Positions 1 to 12,937 of a stretch of 64,000 bases of DNA are shown piece by piece. Origin of the DNA: Bursaphelenchus xylophilus. Taxonomy: Eukaryota > Nematoda > Chromadorea > Rhabditida > Aphelenchoididae. The stretch lies in contig CAJFCV020000005.1 of NCBI GenBank assembly GCA_904066235.2, positions 6,009,501 to 6,073,500 on the forward strand, written 5' to 3'. The notes below the pieces were generated by a model. That model did not search any database. It was not told the origin of the DNA and saw only the letters and a program-made list of their open reading frames with translations. The translations under genes were made by a program, and so were the position numbers. Within the stretch, counting starts at the first letter, position 1. Every line of letters begins with the position of its first letter.

Positions 1-1334
1 AGAGCGATGTTGGGCTATGCATTGAGGCTGGCCTTTATAATGACCGTCTCATTCTTCGTCCAAAACATGCGTTTTCGACCAAAAAATAATCGAAATGAGA
101 TTTTTTTGTTTTTTGGAAGTGATGGGCGAGGAAACCTGTCAAGAAAAACAAAATTCAAACGTATGAAAAGAAGATGGACTCCGGTAAATAAAAGAAATGA
201 TTATTGAAAGTAATTACAAACGCGGAGCAACAAGTCAACATTGATATAAAAAGAAAAAGTTGCACGATTATCACAACGCAGGTTGTTTATTTGCCTAATA
301 AACCCGTGACCCTTCAAGTATTCGCTTTACGAGGAAACTTTTCAGATACCGGTATTGCCAAGAAGGTTTGCCCTTCGAATGCCGAACTCTGATAACAGCT
401 TGATTAGAGGTCTCATATAAAATTATATGCGGCCCGATTCGTAAACCCATTCCCGTCCAGCTGGCGGTAATAAAGAAAACATTGGGGTCATAAACATCTA
501 ATCCAATCTTTTTTGTTGGTAATTAAAACAAAGCCCCCTTTAGCCTAAATTCGAAGTCGAGATTAGAGATGGCGTACAAGACGAACAGGATTCTGGAGAA
601 GGAACCCCCGTCCGGGCTTAAGGTCGTTTCAATTAGGCGCGATAAACCCCAAAAAACTGGTCGACCCGGAGGGCAAACAAAGTCCGGGTGATCTGAAATC
701 TGCCAGCCAATTGCCTTAGCACTGACCAGTGTCCAAATCGGCTGCCAATTTGTCTTGACACGCCCGATCTCTGCTCCCGTTCCTCTCTTAAAGCTGGACG
801 CATGCCCTCAAGGCGTTACTCATCCCTCCTTGGCTGTTCGAAGAAAATAGGTTGCAAACGAGGAGCGAGGGCAAAGGGAACCCAAATTTGGAACATGACG
901 GGTCAAAACGTCGAAATTCTACAACGGGATATTTTTGAAGAAGTTGCTTGTTCGGCGAGGGTAATGAGAATGAACAGTGAATTCACAAATCATGTCATAA
1001 TTTTTTTTCACGATGTATTGAAAAAGTACCGTCATATGTAATGGCAAGACAAATTGCAATTATCGCGGAAATTTTGAAAAGACAACCAAAAACAGCTTTT
1101 TTGAGTTTTCTGTACCACACAAAGACCAATATTTAAGCCGGGTTACGAAACAGACAAAAGAAGGGCCAGTCTGACCAATCGATCACCCGACTTCGGCCCG
1201 ACCACAAAGAGTCAAATGTTGGCCAATGTCGGAATATGCAAAGGAGAACACAGCGATCTAATGCGAAGACAAGATACGATGGCACCTGTTCCCAAAGTCT
1301 CAAATAATCAAATCCAATTTAAATTTATTTGATT
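1..1334. other. Intergenic, no supported gene
   Basis: I see no gene here. Open frames of 60-80 codons exist on the plus strand (for example 802-1041), but they lack splice context, domain character or codon continuity and look like chance. The end of this stretch, around 1300-1334, is AT-rich and would hold the 3' end of the minus-strand gene that follows. Confidence 0.5.
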
Positions 1335-1953
1335 TCACGGGTTATTGGATGGATCGGCCTGGTCCTGACTCTGGGGCTGTTTGGCTTCTGACTTGTTCGA
1401 CATTTTGTCCTCAATTACGGGATCAGAATGTTGAGGATCAGCCTTGCAAGAATCCTGAAAGTACGATTTGTTGATATCAATCGGTGTTAAAAAGTCTAAT
1501 AATTCATATGGACTTGGATTAATAAATTGCTTAATCGGATATAATAATAAAAATTATTAAAACTTTACATCCTCGTTTCTTGCCGCAGACACCTCAAGCT
1601 TGGCACTTTTCTTGTTGTCTTCCTTGTCTATATTTTTGGTCGTGCTCTTCGATTCTTCTCGTTTTGTCTGAAATAGTCATCAGAATTACAGTACCCCGTT
1701 TGTAAATTACCTGTTCTTTAGATGGATTAGTTTTATCTTTTTCTTTGGACTCCAAGACATCTCCACTGTCTATTTTACTGTTTTTAGCAACATTCGTATC
1801 TGTGGGAAAGACCTTTTGTGTTGATTTCTTGGAATTAATCTTCTTCTTACAACATTCAGGAATAAGAGTACCCAAGAAGATGAACGTGCAGATGATCAGA
1901 GCTAAATGAAAAAGATACGAAGGGTTGAAGTGACTCGGTCCGGGTACAAACAT
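1335..1953 (-). CDS. Small one-pass membrane protein, function unknown
   Basis: Three exons keep one frame: 1953-1711, 1667-1569 and 1454-1335, giving 153 residues. Junctions are CAG|GTAATT, TTTCAG|ACA, GAT|GTAAAG and TTTCAG|GAT. I start at ATG 1953; an upstream GTG extension is less likely. Residues about 10-30 form one hydrophobic helix (LFHLALIICTFIFLGTLIP) followed by CCKKK, which suits a membrane anchor with a palmitoylated juxtamembrane cysteine pair. The rest is a Lys/Glu/Ser/Asp-rich, low-complexity tail ending in Gln/Pro/Asn repeats, probably disordered and cytoplasmic. I recognise no family. The gene is divergent from the secreted-peptide gene 170 bp away, so the two may share a promoter region. 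The exon chain is well supported; the function is not. Confidence 0.6.
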
Positions 1954-2080
1954 GGAAGAAATACAAAAAAGAATCGACCGGTTATCTGTCAGCCCGACCA
2001 CGGAATGCCGGATATCTTCAGATTTTAAGTCCTTTTGCCGACTTGAAGGGCATTTGCGTTTATTTGTGTTGTATTCGAAG

Positions 2081-2090
2081 TATATAAGAA
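2081..2090 (+). promoter_or_regulatory. TATA-like box before the secreted peptide gene
   Basis: The sequence TATATAAGAA lies 43 bp before the ATG at 2124, in the expected place for a core promoter with a short leader. It is on the plus strand and faces away from the divergent minus-strand gene. This is inferred from position and motif only. Confidence 0.4.
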
Positions 2091-2123
2091 AGGATTATTA
2101 ATAAATCTTCTGGTTTTTTCGAG

Positions 2124-2496
2124 ATGAATGTGCTCTTTCTTGTTATTTCGATTGTATTCAGTGATACTGTGGTTGCGCAATTTGGTAAGTCATTAAGTTT
2201 GTAGTTCAAAGGCTCAGGTTTTTTGCAAATCCAGGGATAATACCTTGTAATTGAGGCTTTTATCGCGATAGTGTTAGTCGTCTTCTACTTGGAGAATTTA
2301 ATGTTCAGATCTTACAGGAATGATGGGAATGAACAGGATGATGATGGGAGGCTATGGAGGCATGGGAGGGTACCCTGGCTTCGGTGGCGGAGGCTACGGA
2401 ATGCCCGGAGGGGGCTATGGCAGTATGGGTGGCATGGGAATGGGCATGGGAATGCCTTATGGAGGAGGATATGGGAGTATGTTTGGAAAGAAGTAA
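2124..2496 (+). CDS. Gly/Met/Tyr-rich secreted peptide
   Basis: Two exons, 2124-2184 and 2318-2496 (TTTG|GTAAGT and CTTACAG|GAATG), encode 79 residues. Residues 1-19 (MNVLFLVISIVFSDTVVAQ) are a typical signal peptide ending at an A-Q cleavage site. The mature part is nearly all Gly, Met and Tyr in repeats such as GGYGG, GYGSMG and GMGMGMPYGG, ending MFGKK. This resembles the Gly/Tyr-rich secreted peptides of nematodes (caenacin and NLP-29 type antimicrobial peptides, or cuticle and eggshell proteins) in composition only; no dibasic processing sites lie inside the repeat. The methionine content is unusual. A polyadenylation signal AATAAA lies at 2590. Exon structure is secure; the role is inference. 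Confidence 0.75.
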
Positions 2497-4051
2497 CCCC
2501 TTATTATTAGTGGAACCCATCTTTTATCTTCTCGTAATGTAACTTGTTGTGCAATCTGCTTTCGAATTGTGTCAGGAAGTGTTATTACTAATAAAGAAAT
2601 CCTGGCTGCTTCCTGAAGTCAGAAGCGATCTCTGGAAGAATTGGCGGAGCGTAAATAAAGATATCCGAGATGAGATAAGAGCCGCGGAAAGGTGAACATC
2701 CTTGTCAGGAGGCCCTTCTCCACGCTGTAATTGTTCTCGGATCGTTCTGGCCAAATCCTGCAACCCTATTTAATGCAGACCCATCTTGTAGTGACTCCAC
2801 TCGATGTCAGTTTTTGTCGCTACTTTTAGTAATTATGTTATTGTCGCGGGAGGTTGTTGTGGCGGGGATGAGGAGGAGCCGGTCTTCTTCAAAACTTATT
2901 CTTCTCTTCCAACCAAAAAATATAATAATACTTGCACATTACAGTACGCCGTGGTTGCATGAATTGGCGGCGATTATGGAGAGGGTTGTTGTCGATTGTT
3001 CAAGGCCAGTTCTCTGGACTGTAGGGCCATTAGTCCAGCGAGAGATGGGGGAGGAAAAGACGTCTTTCATAAGGCGAAAAAAGGGTTCAGATAAACATCA
3101 GCGCGACATAACCCGCGGAATTCCGTTTTCGGCCAGCATAACTGCACGATAAGATCAGACTAGCCCGCCTTGAAGGCGTCGGTTTGCCTCAGAATTGGTT
3201 CACTCGCGGCGTAGAGATCCCCCTCACAGTTTTGGGGTATGGCGCTAAGACGCCTTAGTTCGAGTCGGATGACCTCGAGAGTTTTTATTCAAAACATGTA
3301 CACTACTTTGTTGTGGGAAAAAAGGATTTCGGCGTTTGGGGGTCGCCTGATCTGAGAGCTGCCCAAAACGCGAGCCCATCCGCCGAAGAGTCGGAGATGG
3401 CAGATGTAAATGGCCTACTTTTTATTAAACTTTCCGCTTTTTAGTTGGGTTTTGGAAGGAATGTTCCTTTAATTGATGTCAGGCATTGATGTCGGACCAA
3501 TCATTTCGATGGTTATTGTTTGTTAATTGCAGAAAGAAACTTGTACCCACATGACCTTCGAGAGAGGATGACGTCATGTCTTAGACGAATTTTGTTTTAT
3601 CACTTTTTTCTGCTTCATGACCTGACCCGGACCTGTATTACAGCAGTCGATTACTCCTTTCTTCCCCCGGTTTCATTTTTCCTCGCCCTCCGTCGTTCAT
3701 TGATCACCTGAATAAGGTCACGGCCCTTGTACGGATAATGTAGGGGTTGTAGAATAATTTTGCGAAGATTTTCATTACCATCAACCCTCCCTCCGGCGGC
3801 TCCAGAATATTCAGAATTCATATTTCACGCATAATTATGTCCCGTTGTCTGAAGCCTCATTGATTTCCTGGATCGCCCGCTGACTGGGATTCTTTCCTTT
3901 GAATTGAATGCTTCTGTCAGCTCTCCTTCTGGAATCCTTCAACCCCCGCCTTTCCCGTCCCCCTTCCAACTTCGCGGTCAGAACGCGGCTTTTCGGTTCT
4001 GGGAAATACACTGATTCCTGATTCCAGAAGGGATTACTGTAGCCGTCGGCC
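2497..4051. other. Intergenic; no firm gene
   Basis: This stretch contains the 3' end of the secreted-peptide gene and the 5' region of the metallophosphoesterase gene. A minus-strand segment at 2700-2763, preceded by a TTGCAG acceptor, reads like coding for about 20 residues, but I could not extend it into a gene. The minus-strand open frame 3835-4101 is the antisense of the first metallophosphoesterase exon. Other frames look like chance. Confidence 0.4.
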
Positions 4052-5416
4052 ATGTTCGAGAATGGGATCATCCGTCCCGACCCCTTGACTGCCAAGCCCA
4101 TCGAGCTCTGGAAACGGTATTTGCGACAAGGCAGAGTCAGCGAGCCCGTGAAGACATTAAGGTGAGTAAATTAATATAGTTTTAATATAGTTTAATATAA
4201 AGCAATGCCATCAAGATGATGACAGATGCCTTCACGGGGATGATTAAACTGAACTCTGTTCTTTTGATCTAGTTCTTGAGATTACTCATGGTAAATAAAA
4301 TGTTTATCCGAGGAACCGGTTGCTGTTATTGGAGCCCGGTCTTCTCCTGACGCCCCGGGATCCCATCACATGTCATCCAATTAGATCGCCATAAACTAGA
4401 AATGCCGTCATAATACTTCAAATTCCTTTCTTTAATTCCGTTTTTAAAGTATCTGGAACAAAGAGCGGAGCAAACAAAGCTTCAGGTTGTCTAAGTAACC
4501 ATTAATCCTTAGATTAAATGCTCCAATCAACGAGAACAAGGTCCGATTTGTGTGTATCTCGGATACCCATGGTAAACTGGACGAGATTGTGGACGTTGTC
4601 CCTGACGGAGACGTCCTTATTCATGCTGGAGACTTCACGAATTACGGAGATGTGAGTGAAGTGATCAACTTCAATCAGGCCATGGGAATGTTGCCTCATA
4701 AACATAAGATCGTCATCGCTGGAAACCATGAACTTGGCTTTGAAGATGGCGAAGAAATGACGGTCCAACAACTGGCCGGCTTGAATATGTTGGGGATCAA
4801 CAAGGCCTACGAACTTTTGACTAATTGCACTTATCTTTGTGACAGACAGATCGAGGTGGGTAAAGAGTAAAATTACAAAATGCTTTCAGCTATACGGCCT
4901 CAAGATCTATGGCACCCCTTGGCATCCAATGCCCGGATATTCCTTCTTCAGAGATCGGGGCGCTGCACTTCTCCAGAAATGGGACAGAATACCGAGCAAG
5001 GTGGATGTCCTCATCACCCACACCCCTCCTCTCGGTCAGTTCTTTCTCTTCTTGCACTATTTATTTTGACAGTTACGATCAAAACATATTTTTTCCAAAT
5101 TCTTTTCAAAAATTACTGTATCTGTTGCGTAATCAAGATCGTATGTATTTCAGGTCATGGTGATTTCAATGCCTGGAATAAATTGGATGGAATCTTGGCT
5201 GGATGTGCCGAATTGTTGAATACAGTTGAATATCGAGTCAAACCAAAGTACCATGTATTCGGACATGTTCATCAACGACATGGAGCGACCACCAATGGCA
5301 AGACGACCTTCATTAATGCCTCTATTTGTGACCACAAACTTAACACGATCTATCCGCCCATCATCTTCGACGTCCCCTTACCGTACGGCCAAGTCAAAGA
5401 GAATGTCTTGGGATAA
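4052..5416 (+). CDS. MPPED1/MPPED2-like metallophosphoesterase
   Basis: Four exons in phase: 4052-4161, 4513-4855, 4890-5034 and 5154-5416; 286 residues. It belongs to the metallophosphoesterase domain proteins 1/2 (239FB family), small phosphodiesterases with weak activity on cyclic nucleotides and conserved from worm to man. Metal-binding motifs are present in order: CISDTHG (residues about 50-56), HAGDF, AGNHE, THTPPLG and FGHVHQRHG. The C-terminal family signature INAS...PPIIFD follows. Human MPPED2 has Gly in place of the His of the last GHxH motif, which cripples catalysis; here the motif reads GHVH, so the ancestral His is kept and the enzyme is predicted to be more active, like MPPED1. 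The first exon (MFENGIIRP...) was chosen because it alone gives an ATG in phase with the second. Family assignment is firm; the substrate is not known. Confidence 0.88.
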
Positions 5417-5791
5417 TCTCAATCGACCGGTCGATGGATCAGCTCTTCTTCCATCGGAATATTTATCTCTCTTTTAACCAAATACCAAACATTCTTTTCT
5501 TGTCGTATCTTCTGTATATTCTACATTGCTATGATCTTTGGTCTCTTCCGGCCTTACTGTCGTATCTTATGCACCGTACTCTTTACAGTACCCCATGGAT
5601 ATATTTCTGAGCTTTAAAACCCGCAAAAAGAATAACCAAACACAGAAGATGCAAGTGTAAGTGTATGAGTGTTATATACGGGTTTCTCGTTTGTTTTCTT
5701 TAGAATTCTAACTGCAAGAGAAATAAAACAAATTTATTTGGAATCCTGTTTTGGTCGTTATCTCTAACCTAATTACAGCGGGGTATCCCGA
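5417..5791. other. Gap between convergent genes
   Basis: This is the 3' region of the metallophosphoesterase gene and the 3' region of the serpentine receptor gene on the other strand. AATAAA at about 5724 is a likely polyadenylation signal for the plus-strand gene. Nothing else is seen. Confidence 0.5.
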
Positions 5792-6991
5792 TTATTTGTC
5801 CATTCTGGAGATCTCGACGTTGGTGAATTCGGTGGTTTCATCGATTTCCCGTTGAGGCTTGATCGAAGAGATGATCTTGAGGAAGTACTTGTGAGCTCTC
5901 TCATTGAATCTGATGTAGATACAGGGGTGGACGGAGGAGCTGATCATCTCCACACAATTCGAGAGCACACTTCCCACCGTGTGGACGTCACGGTCAAGGC
6001 CTTTCAGCATGGGCGCGAACACATAATAAGCGGTCATTCGGAGGGTCAGCATTGTTACGATGAGGAGACCTTGCAAGATAATGAGACGACGTTTCCGCAG
6101 CTCAATCAACTCCCTCTTGTCGTCCTCATTCAAGGATCCTTTGGCTTCTAGAGCTCTGAAGATATTAGAATTATAATAATTTAGGAGATGTATGTAGATG
6201 AAAACCCATAAAGATTAATTGCAGAAGCGATTAATCCCTCACCTAATTCGTATTCGTGTGTTTTTAAATCCCATGATGTAAATAAAGTAAGCGGAAGAAA
6301 TGATTACAACTACCACAATGTTCAAGATCATCCAAATGAATTCAGCGGTCTCTCGATCTTCGGTGCAAATAAAATAAAAATGGAAGTCGAACAGATCAAA
6401 GTCCTTCCGGCATTTGGTCATGTACATGGCCACCATTAAACCTGCACATTTACATGATATGTAGTAAATACTATGCAATTATTTACCTATATTGAATATC
6501 CATCCAAACATGCAAATAACAGTGCCCGAGGAGCTGAGATGATAAATTAATTGTTTTTGGTTGGGCAAAAATGGAGCGATCTGGCTGAGGGACTGGAGGA
6601 AAACGAAAGTTAAAGTAGACATGTGGCCAACAGTCTCAAAGGTCGAGAAAACATTGAACACATTCGTCCTTTTGTAAGCTAAACACATCTAATATATCAG
6701 TTTGATCCTACCCCAAGCATGGTGATAATCCATAATGGTCAAAGGCACAGCTAGGACCACTTGGCCACTGATGCATAAGAGATCACAGACCAAGAGATGT
6801 CGAGAGATGATGTAGAAGGGACGGCGAGAGAAGTGACGATGACCCATGATTAAGATCAAAGCCCACAAACAATTCAGCAACAAGCCATTTAGAGCGAGTA
6901 GTGTAAACAAGATAGCTGCCAAGTCCTTGACAGCCGTAGACGGAAGGTCTGTTACCAGCATGACATGAAGATACAACTGATATCCGGGCAT
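5792..6991 (-). CDS. Serpentine 7TM receptor (nematode GPCR)
   Basis: Four exons: 6991-6712, 6678-6487, 6441-6243 and 6155-5792; 344 residues, all junctions in phase. The first intron is only 33 nt and contains an in-frame stop, so it must be spliced. Seven hydrophobic segments are visible, including ILFTLLALNGLLLNCLWALI (TM1), LLVCDLLCISGQVVLAVPL (TM2), MSTLTFVFLQSLSQ (TM3), MILNIVVVVIISSAYFIYIM (TM5), LLIVTMLTLRMTAYYVF (TM6) and a TM7 ending SSVHPCIYIRFN, which takes the place of NPxxY. The usual DRY motif at the end of TM3 is absent. The pattern fits the nematode chemoreceptor-like serpentine families; I cannot name the subfamily from sequence alone. Likely a plasma-membrane receptor of neurons. 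Confidence 0.78.
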
Positions 6992-7216
6992 GATGAGAGC
7001 CCAGTCAAGAGGTTGAATAGGCCTTGATTACGAATAAATACAGCCTAATAAAACATTAATACAATCTCTAACACTAATCCAGCGAAAGAAAAGAGTAAGC
7101 AAAAGAGTAAGTGCAATAAATGTACATGTCAGGTAATAAATATAATATTAAGCACTAATTGAGCCGGACCAAATATATTTATAATCCCCAAAGATTTAGA
7201 AAGAGGTTGGAGGAGG

Positions 7217-8847
<1,631 letters not shown>

Positions 8848-9251
8848 CGGATTTTGGGATCACCGGCCGTACGAGAAGACTTGAAATGGGAAAAATGAGT
8901 GGGTCCATTACTGAAGTTTTCTGTAAGAGTTCAATGTTTTTATTTCACAATTTTTCGGATAATTCGAGTTTGTCAAAAATGAGACCACGCGTTTTCAAAA
9001 AATTTATTTTATGTATTCCAATTTTGATCCACCTTCAAGTCTTTTCACACTTCCATCGGCGGAAGACCGAGTCGTGCGTATACGGTATCTTCCCGCATTA
9101 CGGAACTTCTTTTGCAGTTTCGTTCCAAAAAGAAGACAATAATTTTGGCATTCCGTTCAAATAAAAAAATATTTATAAAATTTTGAAATATAAACTGCTG
9201 TCTTGTTGACTGTTTTGCAGTAAGCTTGCAGTAAGTAAACAACTATGAGCG
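8848..9251. other. Shared upstream region of two divergent genes
   Basis: This is the divergent promoter region between the tyrosine kinase (minus) and the acyltransferase (plus). It is AT-rich with frames open by chance on both strands. A short upstream reading frame (ATG 9245, stop at 9257) overlaps the acyltransferase start and could dampen its translation. Confidence 0.4.
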
Positions 9252-11524
9252 ATGAATAATAACGTCGAGTATGTCCCTTACCATCGGGATATCGGGAATA
9301 CCAACTTCCGTTTCAATCTCTTGGATATCTCTCATGTGGGAAGTGTTTACGCCGTGGGAGTGGGATCACATACCTCGGATGGCAACATCAGATTGTTTGC
9401 AGACTTTCGTTATGTCTGGAATCATTCGATCCCGTACAATTATCCGTCAGTTCAATCACAAGTCATGAATTCTCATAGGTAGGTCTAAGTTATTTATTTG
9501 TTTACTTGTTTAGAGTCCAAAATGTAATCAAAGAGGTAGCGCAGGAAGAAGAAATCAGTGTTAAGGTGATCACTAAAAGAGCGTGGGGGTTTTACTATGG
9601 CATTAGAGCAGCATATTCAAAGATATGGACCAGATTTCTTGGATATCTAATGTTCAAGGTATTCCGGAGATTGATGAAGGTGCTATACGTCTCTCCGCAA
9701 CAGCTAATACATGTCAAAGAAGCCGATGAGGTACTTTTTACTCGTAATATCTTATTTGCTTCTTTCAGTCAGGTGTCCCAGTTGTCTATCTTCCATTACA
9801 TCGGAGTCATCTCGATTATCAGATAATCACGTGGGTCCTCTGGCATTGGGGAATAAGATTTCCACATGTGGCGGCTGGCGACAACTTGAATTTGTATGGA
9901 TTTGGGTAAGGCTAATAATGAAATCATCGTGTTTCTTTTAGATGGATGCTCAGATATACCGGAGCGTTTTTTATCCGGCGAAGATTGGATCCGAATGATG
10001 AATCCACAAAAGATAAGCTCTATCGAACAGTTTTGAAGACCTACCTTATTGAACTTTTAAAATCCGGTATGAGTGTAGAATTCTTTCTGGAGGGAACGAG
10101 AACTCGAATGGGGAAATCTTTACTTCCGAAGAATGGACTCATCTCCAATGTCCTTGAAGCTGTTGATTCGGGAGAATTGAAGGATGTATATCTTGTACCA
10201 ACAAGCATAACATATGATGCTGTGGTCGAGGGGGTCTTTTACAATGAATTAATGGGCATCAGAAAGGTCCAGGAGAACTTTCTGGGAGTCATCAAAGGAG
10301 TTTGGGAGAGTTTTAGCAGAACTAAACCATGTGGCGTAGTCAGTATTGATTTTGGGCGACCACGTTTGTTGAGTGTAGGTCACGTTGTTCGTGAGAAGTT
10401 TCCTGTTTTAGACAGAACTGAAAAGAATAACGAAGTGGATGGAGACGGTAGACATGCCCGAACTTGATTATGCTTCCAATACTAAGTCATACAGAGAACT
10501 TCTTCCTTGGTCAGACAACAGTTTAACCCATCGAAACAAAGTCAGAGCAGTGGGATACAATGTTGTTTACAGTAAGAGTTCTTTACTTTATGTTGTCCTT
10601 TTAGTGGCTCAACGACAACAACCAATTCTTCTCTCCAGTCTTCTAGCCACCTTATTCTTATGCAAATATCGCACAAAGAAAGTCGAATTTCATGAAATTA
10701 TGACTGATATGGAGAGATTATCTAATGAGATTCAAAGTCTTGGCTTTGAGATTCTCGGATGGACTCCAGACGTCAAAAGCTACCGTGATCTCATCATTGA
10801 ATTCAACAAATATTTTGAAAATTGTCTGGTTATTGAAGGAGAATTGGTGCAGATCATCGATTCACATCAAACTTTTATTACTCTAGCCTATCACAAGAAC
10901 GCTTTGTTACCTGTTTATTGTTTAATTTCTGTTGCAGGTGAATCAGTTTTAAGGTTTTTATTCCTTTATAGCCCTGTTGAAACACAAACCAGCGGAGAAT
11001 GGAGATGGAGGGATCTTGACCAAGAGAATGAGTGCCATCTGTGCAATTTTACGATACGAAATGTTAATTTGCAGTGTGGGTATGAATGGAATAACATTTT
11101 TATGATTGTAGCCGTGCGGAAAAATGCAAGATCACATCAAAAGTTCGATTAGTTTTTGGAAAGCAGGTAAAAGTGCCTTCGAAAGGTCGTTCTACCAAAA
11201 CATGATAACCCCTTTCCTGATGACTCTCAAATATGTGGCCTCTTATGTAAAGGAGTGTCATGAAAAATGTGCAGATGTGGCTGGTAAGTGTTTTGCTTAT
11301 AGTAATCTGTAGTTATAGACAACACGTTTATCCGCGATTTGGTCCAAGTTATGGCTTGTGATCCCAATCTCAAAATGCTTGAAGCAGCTAATTCTGAATC
11401 GATCTACAATTCTTTGAAAGCGCTAAGAGTATGGGGTTGTCTAAACGAACACCGGATCGAACCTGTCAGCGAATATCTGATAAATCAAATAATTAGAAAA
11501 CTAGACTCCCTCCTGGATGCATAA
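9252..11524 (+). CDS. GPAM: Mitochondrial-type glycerol-3-phosphate acyltransferase
   Basis: Nine exons: 9252-9478, 9514-9730, 9769-9905, 9942-10374, 10412-10571, 10605-10937, 10972-11075, 11112-11283 and 11319-11524; 662 residues, all in phase. It catalyses the first step of glycerolipid synthesis, acylating sn-glycerol-3-phosphate, in the outer mitochondrial membrane. The four acyltransferase blocks are present: HRSHLDY (I), GAFFIRRR (II), FFLEGTRTR (III) and YLVPTSITYD (IV). The C-terminal half aligns by eye with the human GPAM C-terminal domain (LAYHKNALL, then SAICAILRYE, then FYQNMITPFLMTLKYV). Block II FFIRRR and the long C-terminus favour GPAM (worm acl-6) over the peroxisomal DHAP acyltransferase GNPAT. 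The acidic linker of the vertebrate enzyme is missing, so the protein is shorter than the ~830 residues usual there. It converges with the eIF4E gene, only 81 bp away. Confidence 0.88.
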
Positions 11525-11605
11525 TAAACGCTTTATCGCGCCAAAAGAGCCGTTACAAGAAAATAATACCAGTAATAAAGGTTTAGGAAAAAGATTAATA
11601 ATTAA

Positions 11606-12364
11606 TTATGCTGGTGGCGTTCCCTCGACCTTCTTCTCCTTGGGAATGTCTTTGGTCTCTTTGGAGATGACAATTTTTGGACGGACCATCGAACCAGTTC
11701 TCGCCGAGGCGTCCTTATGAACTTCATATCTGATGTTGTCGTCTAATCCAAGCTTATTCTTCAAGATCATGCCAATTCGTCGGTTTACATCGTCTAATGA
11801 AGCATCAGAGGTCCACAAAGCGATCTAAAAAACATAAAATTAAAAAAAGCAGTCTTACCTTGTCTCCCTTCTGTCTGACATTGACAGCAGCTCCGCAAAT
11901 GTATTCCCCGTGTCCTTCGAATTGTTCACCGACAATAGCCATCATAATCTCCAACCAGAGTTCATCCAACTTGGTTGCCCTCTGGGCTTTGTGCACAATA
12001 ACAAGCCATCGGCCTCCCTTCACATTTTGGGGGTCTTCCCACATAGGCTTAATGCCCTCTTTGAAGAGATAATAGTCACTTCCAAAGGAGAGACCAGAAG
12101 CCGGAACAATCCGAAGGTAGAAACTAAATTCGAAATGATATCAGTGGCAACGGAACGTACCCCCAGAAGTCTTCGACACTGTCAATTACTACAACCTGTT
12201 TCAAACAATCTTCCCAATCTCTGGTTCGGTCGCCTTTTAGAAACCAAAACGCCCATTTGTGCTGCAGGGGATGTTTTGATTTCAAAGGTCTCTCGATCTG
12301 CTGCAATGGATATAATTGTTTCTGCGGAGCTTACCTTTTCCTCGTTCTCCGTAATTTCGGGCAT
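11606..12364 (-). CDS. EIF4E: Translation initiation factor eIF4E, copy A
   Basis: Four exons: 12364-12335, 12297-12161, 12123-11859 and 11824-11606; 216 residues. It binds the mRNA 5' cap and recruits eIF4G. The cap-sandwich tryptophans are present (RDWEDC, matching human W56; PMWED, W102 with E103) and so is W166 (ALWTS). The dorsal eIF4G/4E-BP site is intact: KHPLQHKW and VEDFW (W73). The C-terminus YEVHKDASART places it with the nematode IFE proteins, by eye closest to IFE-3. The N-terminal extension is only about 20 residues. A second copy with the same intron positions lies at 58084-59035 on the plus strand. A GC-rich minus-strand upstream region (12430-12500) may be its promoter. Confidence 0.93.
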
Positions 12365-12684
12365 TCTAAATGTAAATTCCAATTATTATAAAAACAATAT
12401 AGTCAATGAAACAGACTCGAGTACTCGCTAAGTTTCCAAAAACTCGTTGAAAAAAAATAGAGCGCGCGCGAAAATGTTTTGACTGCTTGTGGCGGCCCGC
12501 GCCCGAGGTTCGCAGTTTGCGTGTAAGGAGAGACAATATAGAAATGGGGAACAAAAGGTTACAGACAGCCTCACCATGAACTCTTTAAATACTAAAAAGG
12601 CTCAATCAAAAATTTTATTCATGAAGCTGAAATCTGAAATATATACGCGGCTCAGTTTTATATATGTTAGTCATCAATTTTTAG

Positions 12685-12937
12685 TCATTGCTCATAGCTC
12701 ATAGAGTCTCTATCTTCTATAGGTAAATAATTGAGTTGAATTGAGTAAACCTGGAGAGGGTACTAAGCGCTTGAGTTTATTTCTGAATTGACCTTGTAGT
12801 TGAAGAAGGGTTTGCTCCGGAGTCTTGATCCTTTTCCATCGCTCGTAATCGCCTTTGCAAGGAAGACTAAATTCTGGTATGACATAACATGTGTGATATG
12901 CAATAATCTCTCCCTCTTTCGACCTACTCTTCCCCAT
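12685..12937 (-). CDS. Small basic hypothetical protein
   Basis: A 72-residue reading frame from ATG 12937: exon 12937-12751, a 34-nt intron (CCAG|GTTTAC to CTATAG|AAG) and exon 12716-12685. Without splicing the frame ends nearby at 12710, so either form is short. The sequence begins MGKSRSKEGEIIAYHTCYVI and has a basic helix QLQGQFRNKLKRL. I recognise no family and see no signal peptide. It lies upstream of eIF4E copy A on the same strand, about 320 bp before its start, so it could be the first gene of a small operon. Weakly supported. Confidence 0.4.

Noticed and set aside
6679..6711. In-frame stop in the serpentine receptor, suggesting a pseudogene
   Set aside because: The stop lies inside a 33-nt GT-AG intron; splicing it restores the phase and TM3 reads through.
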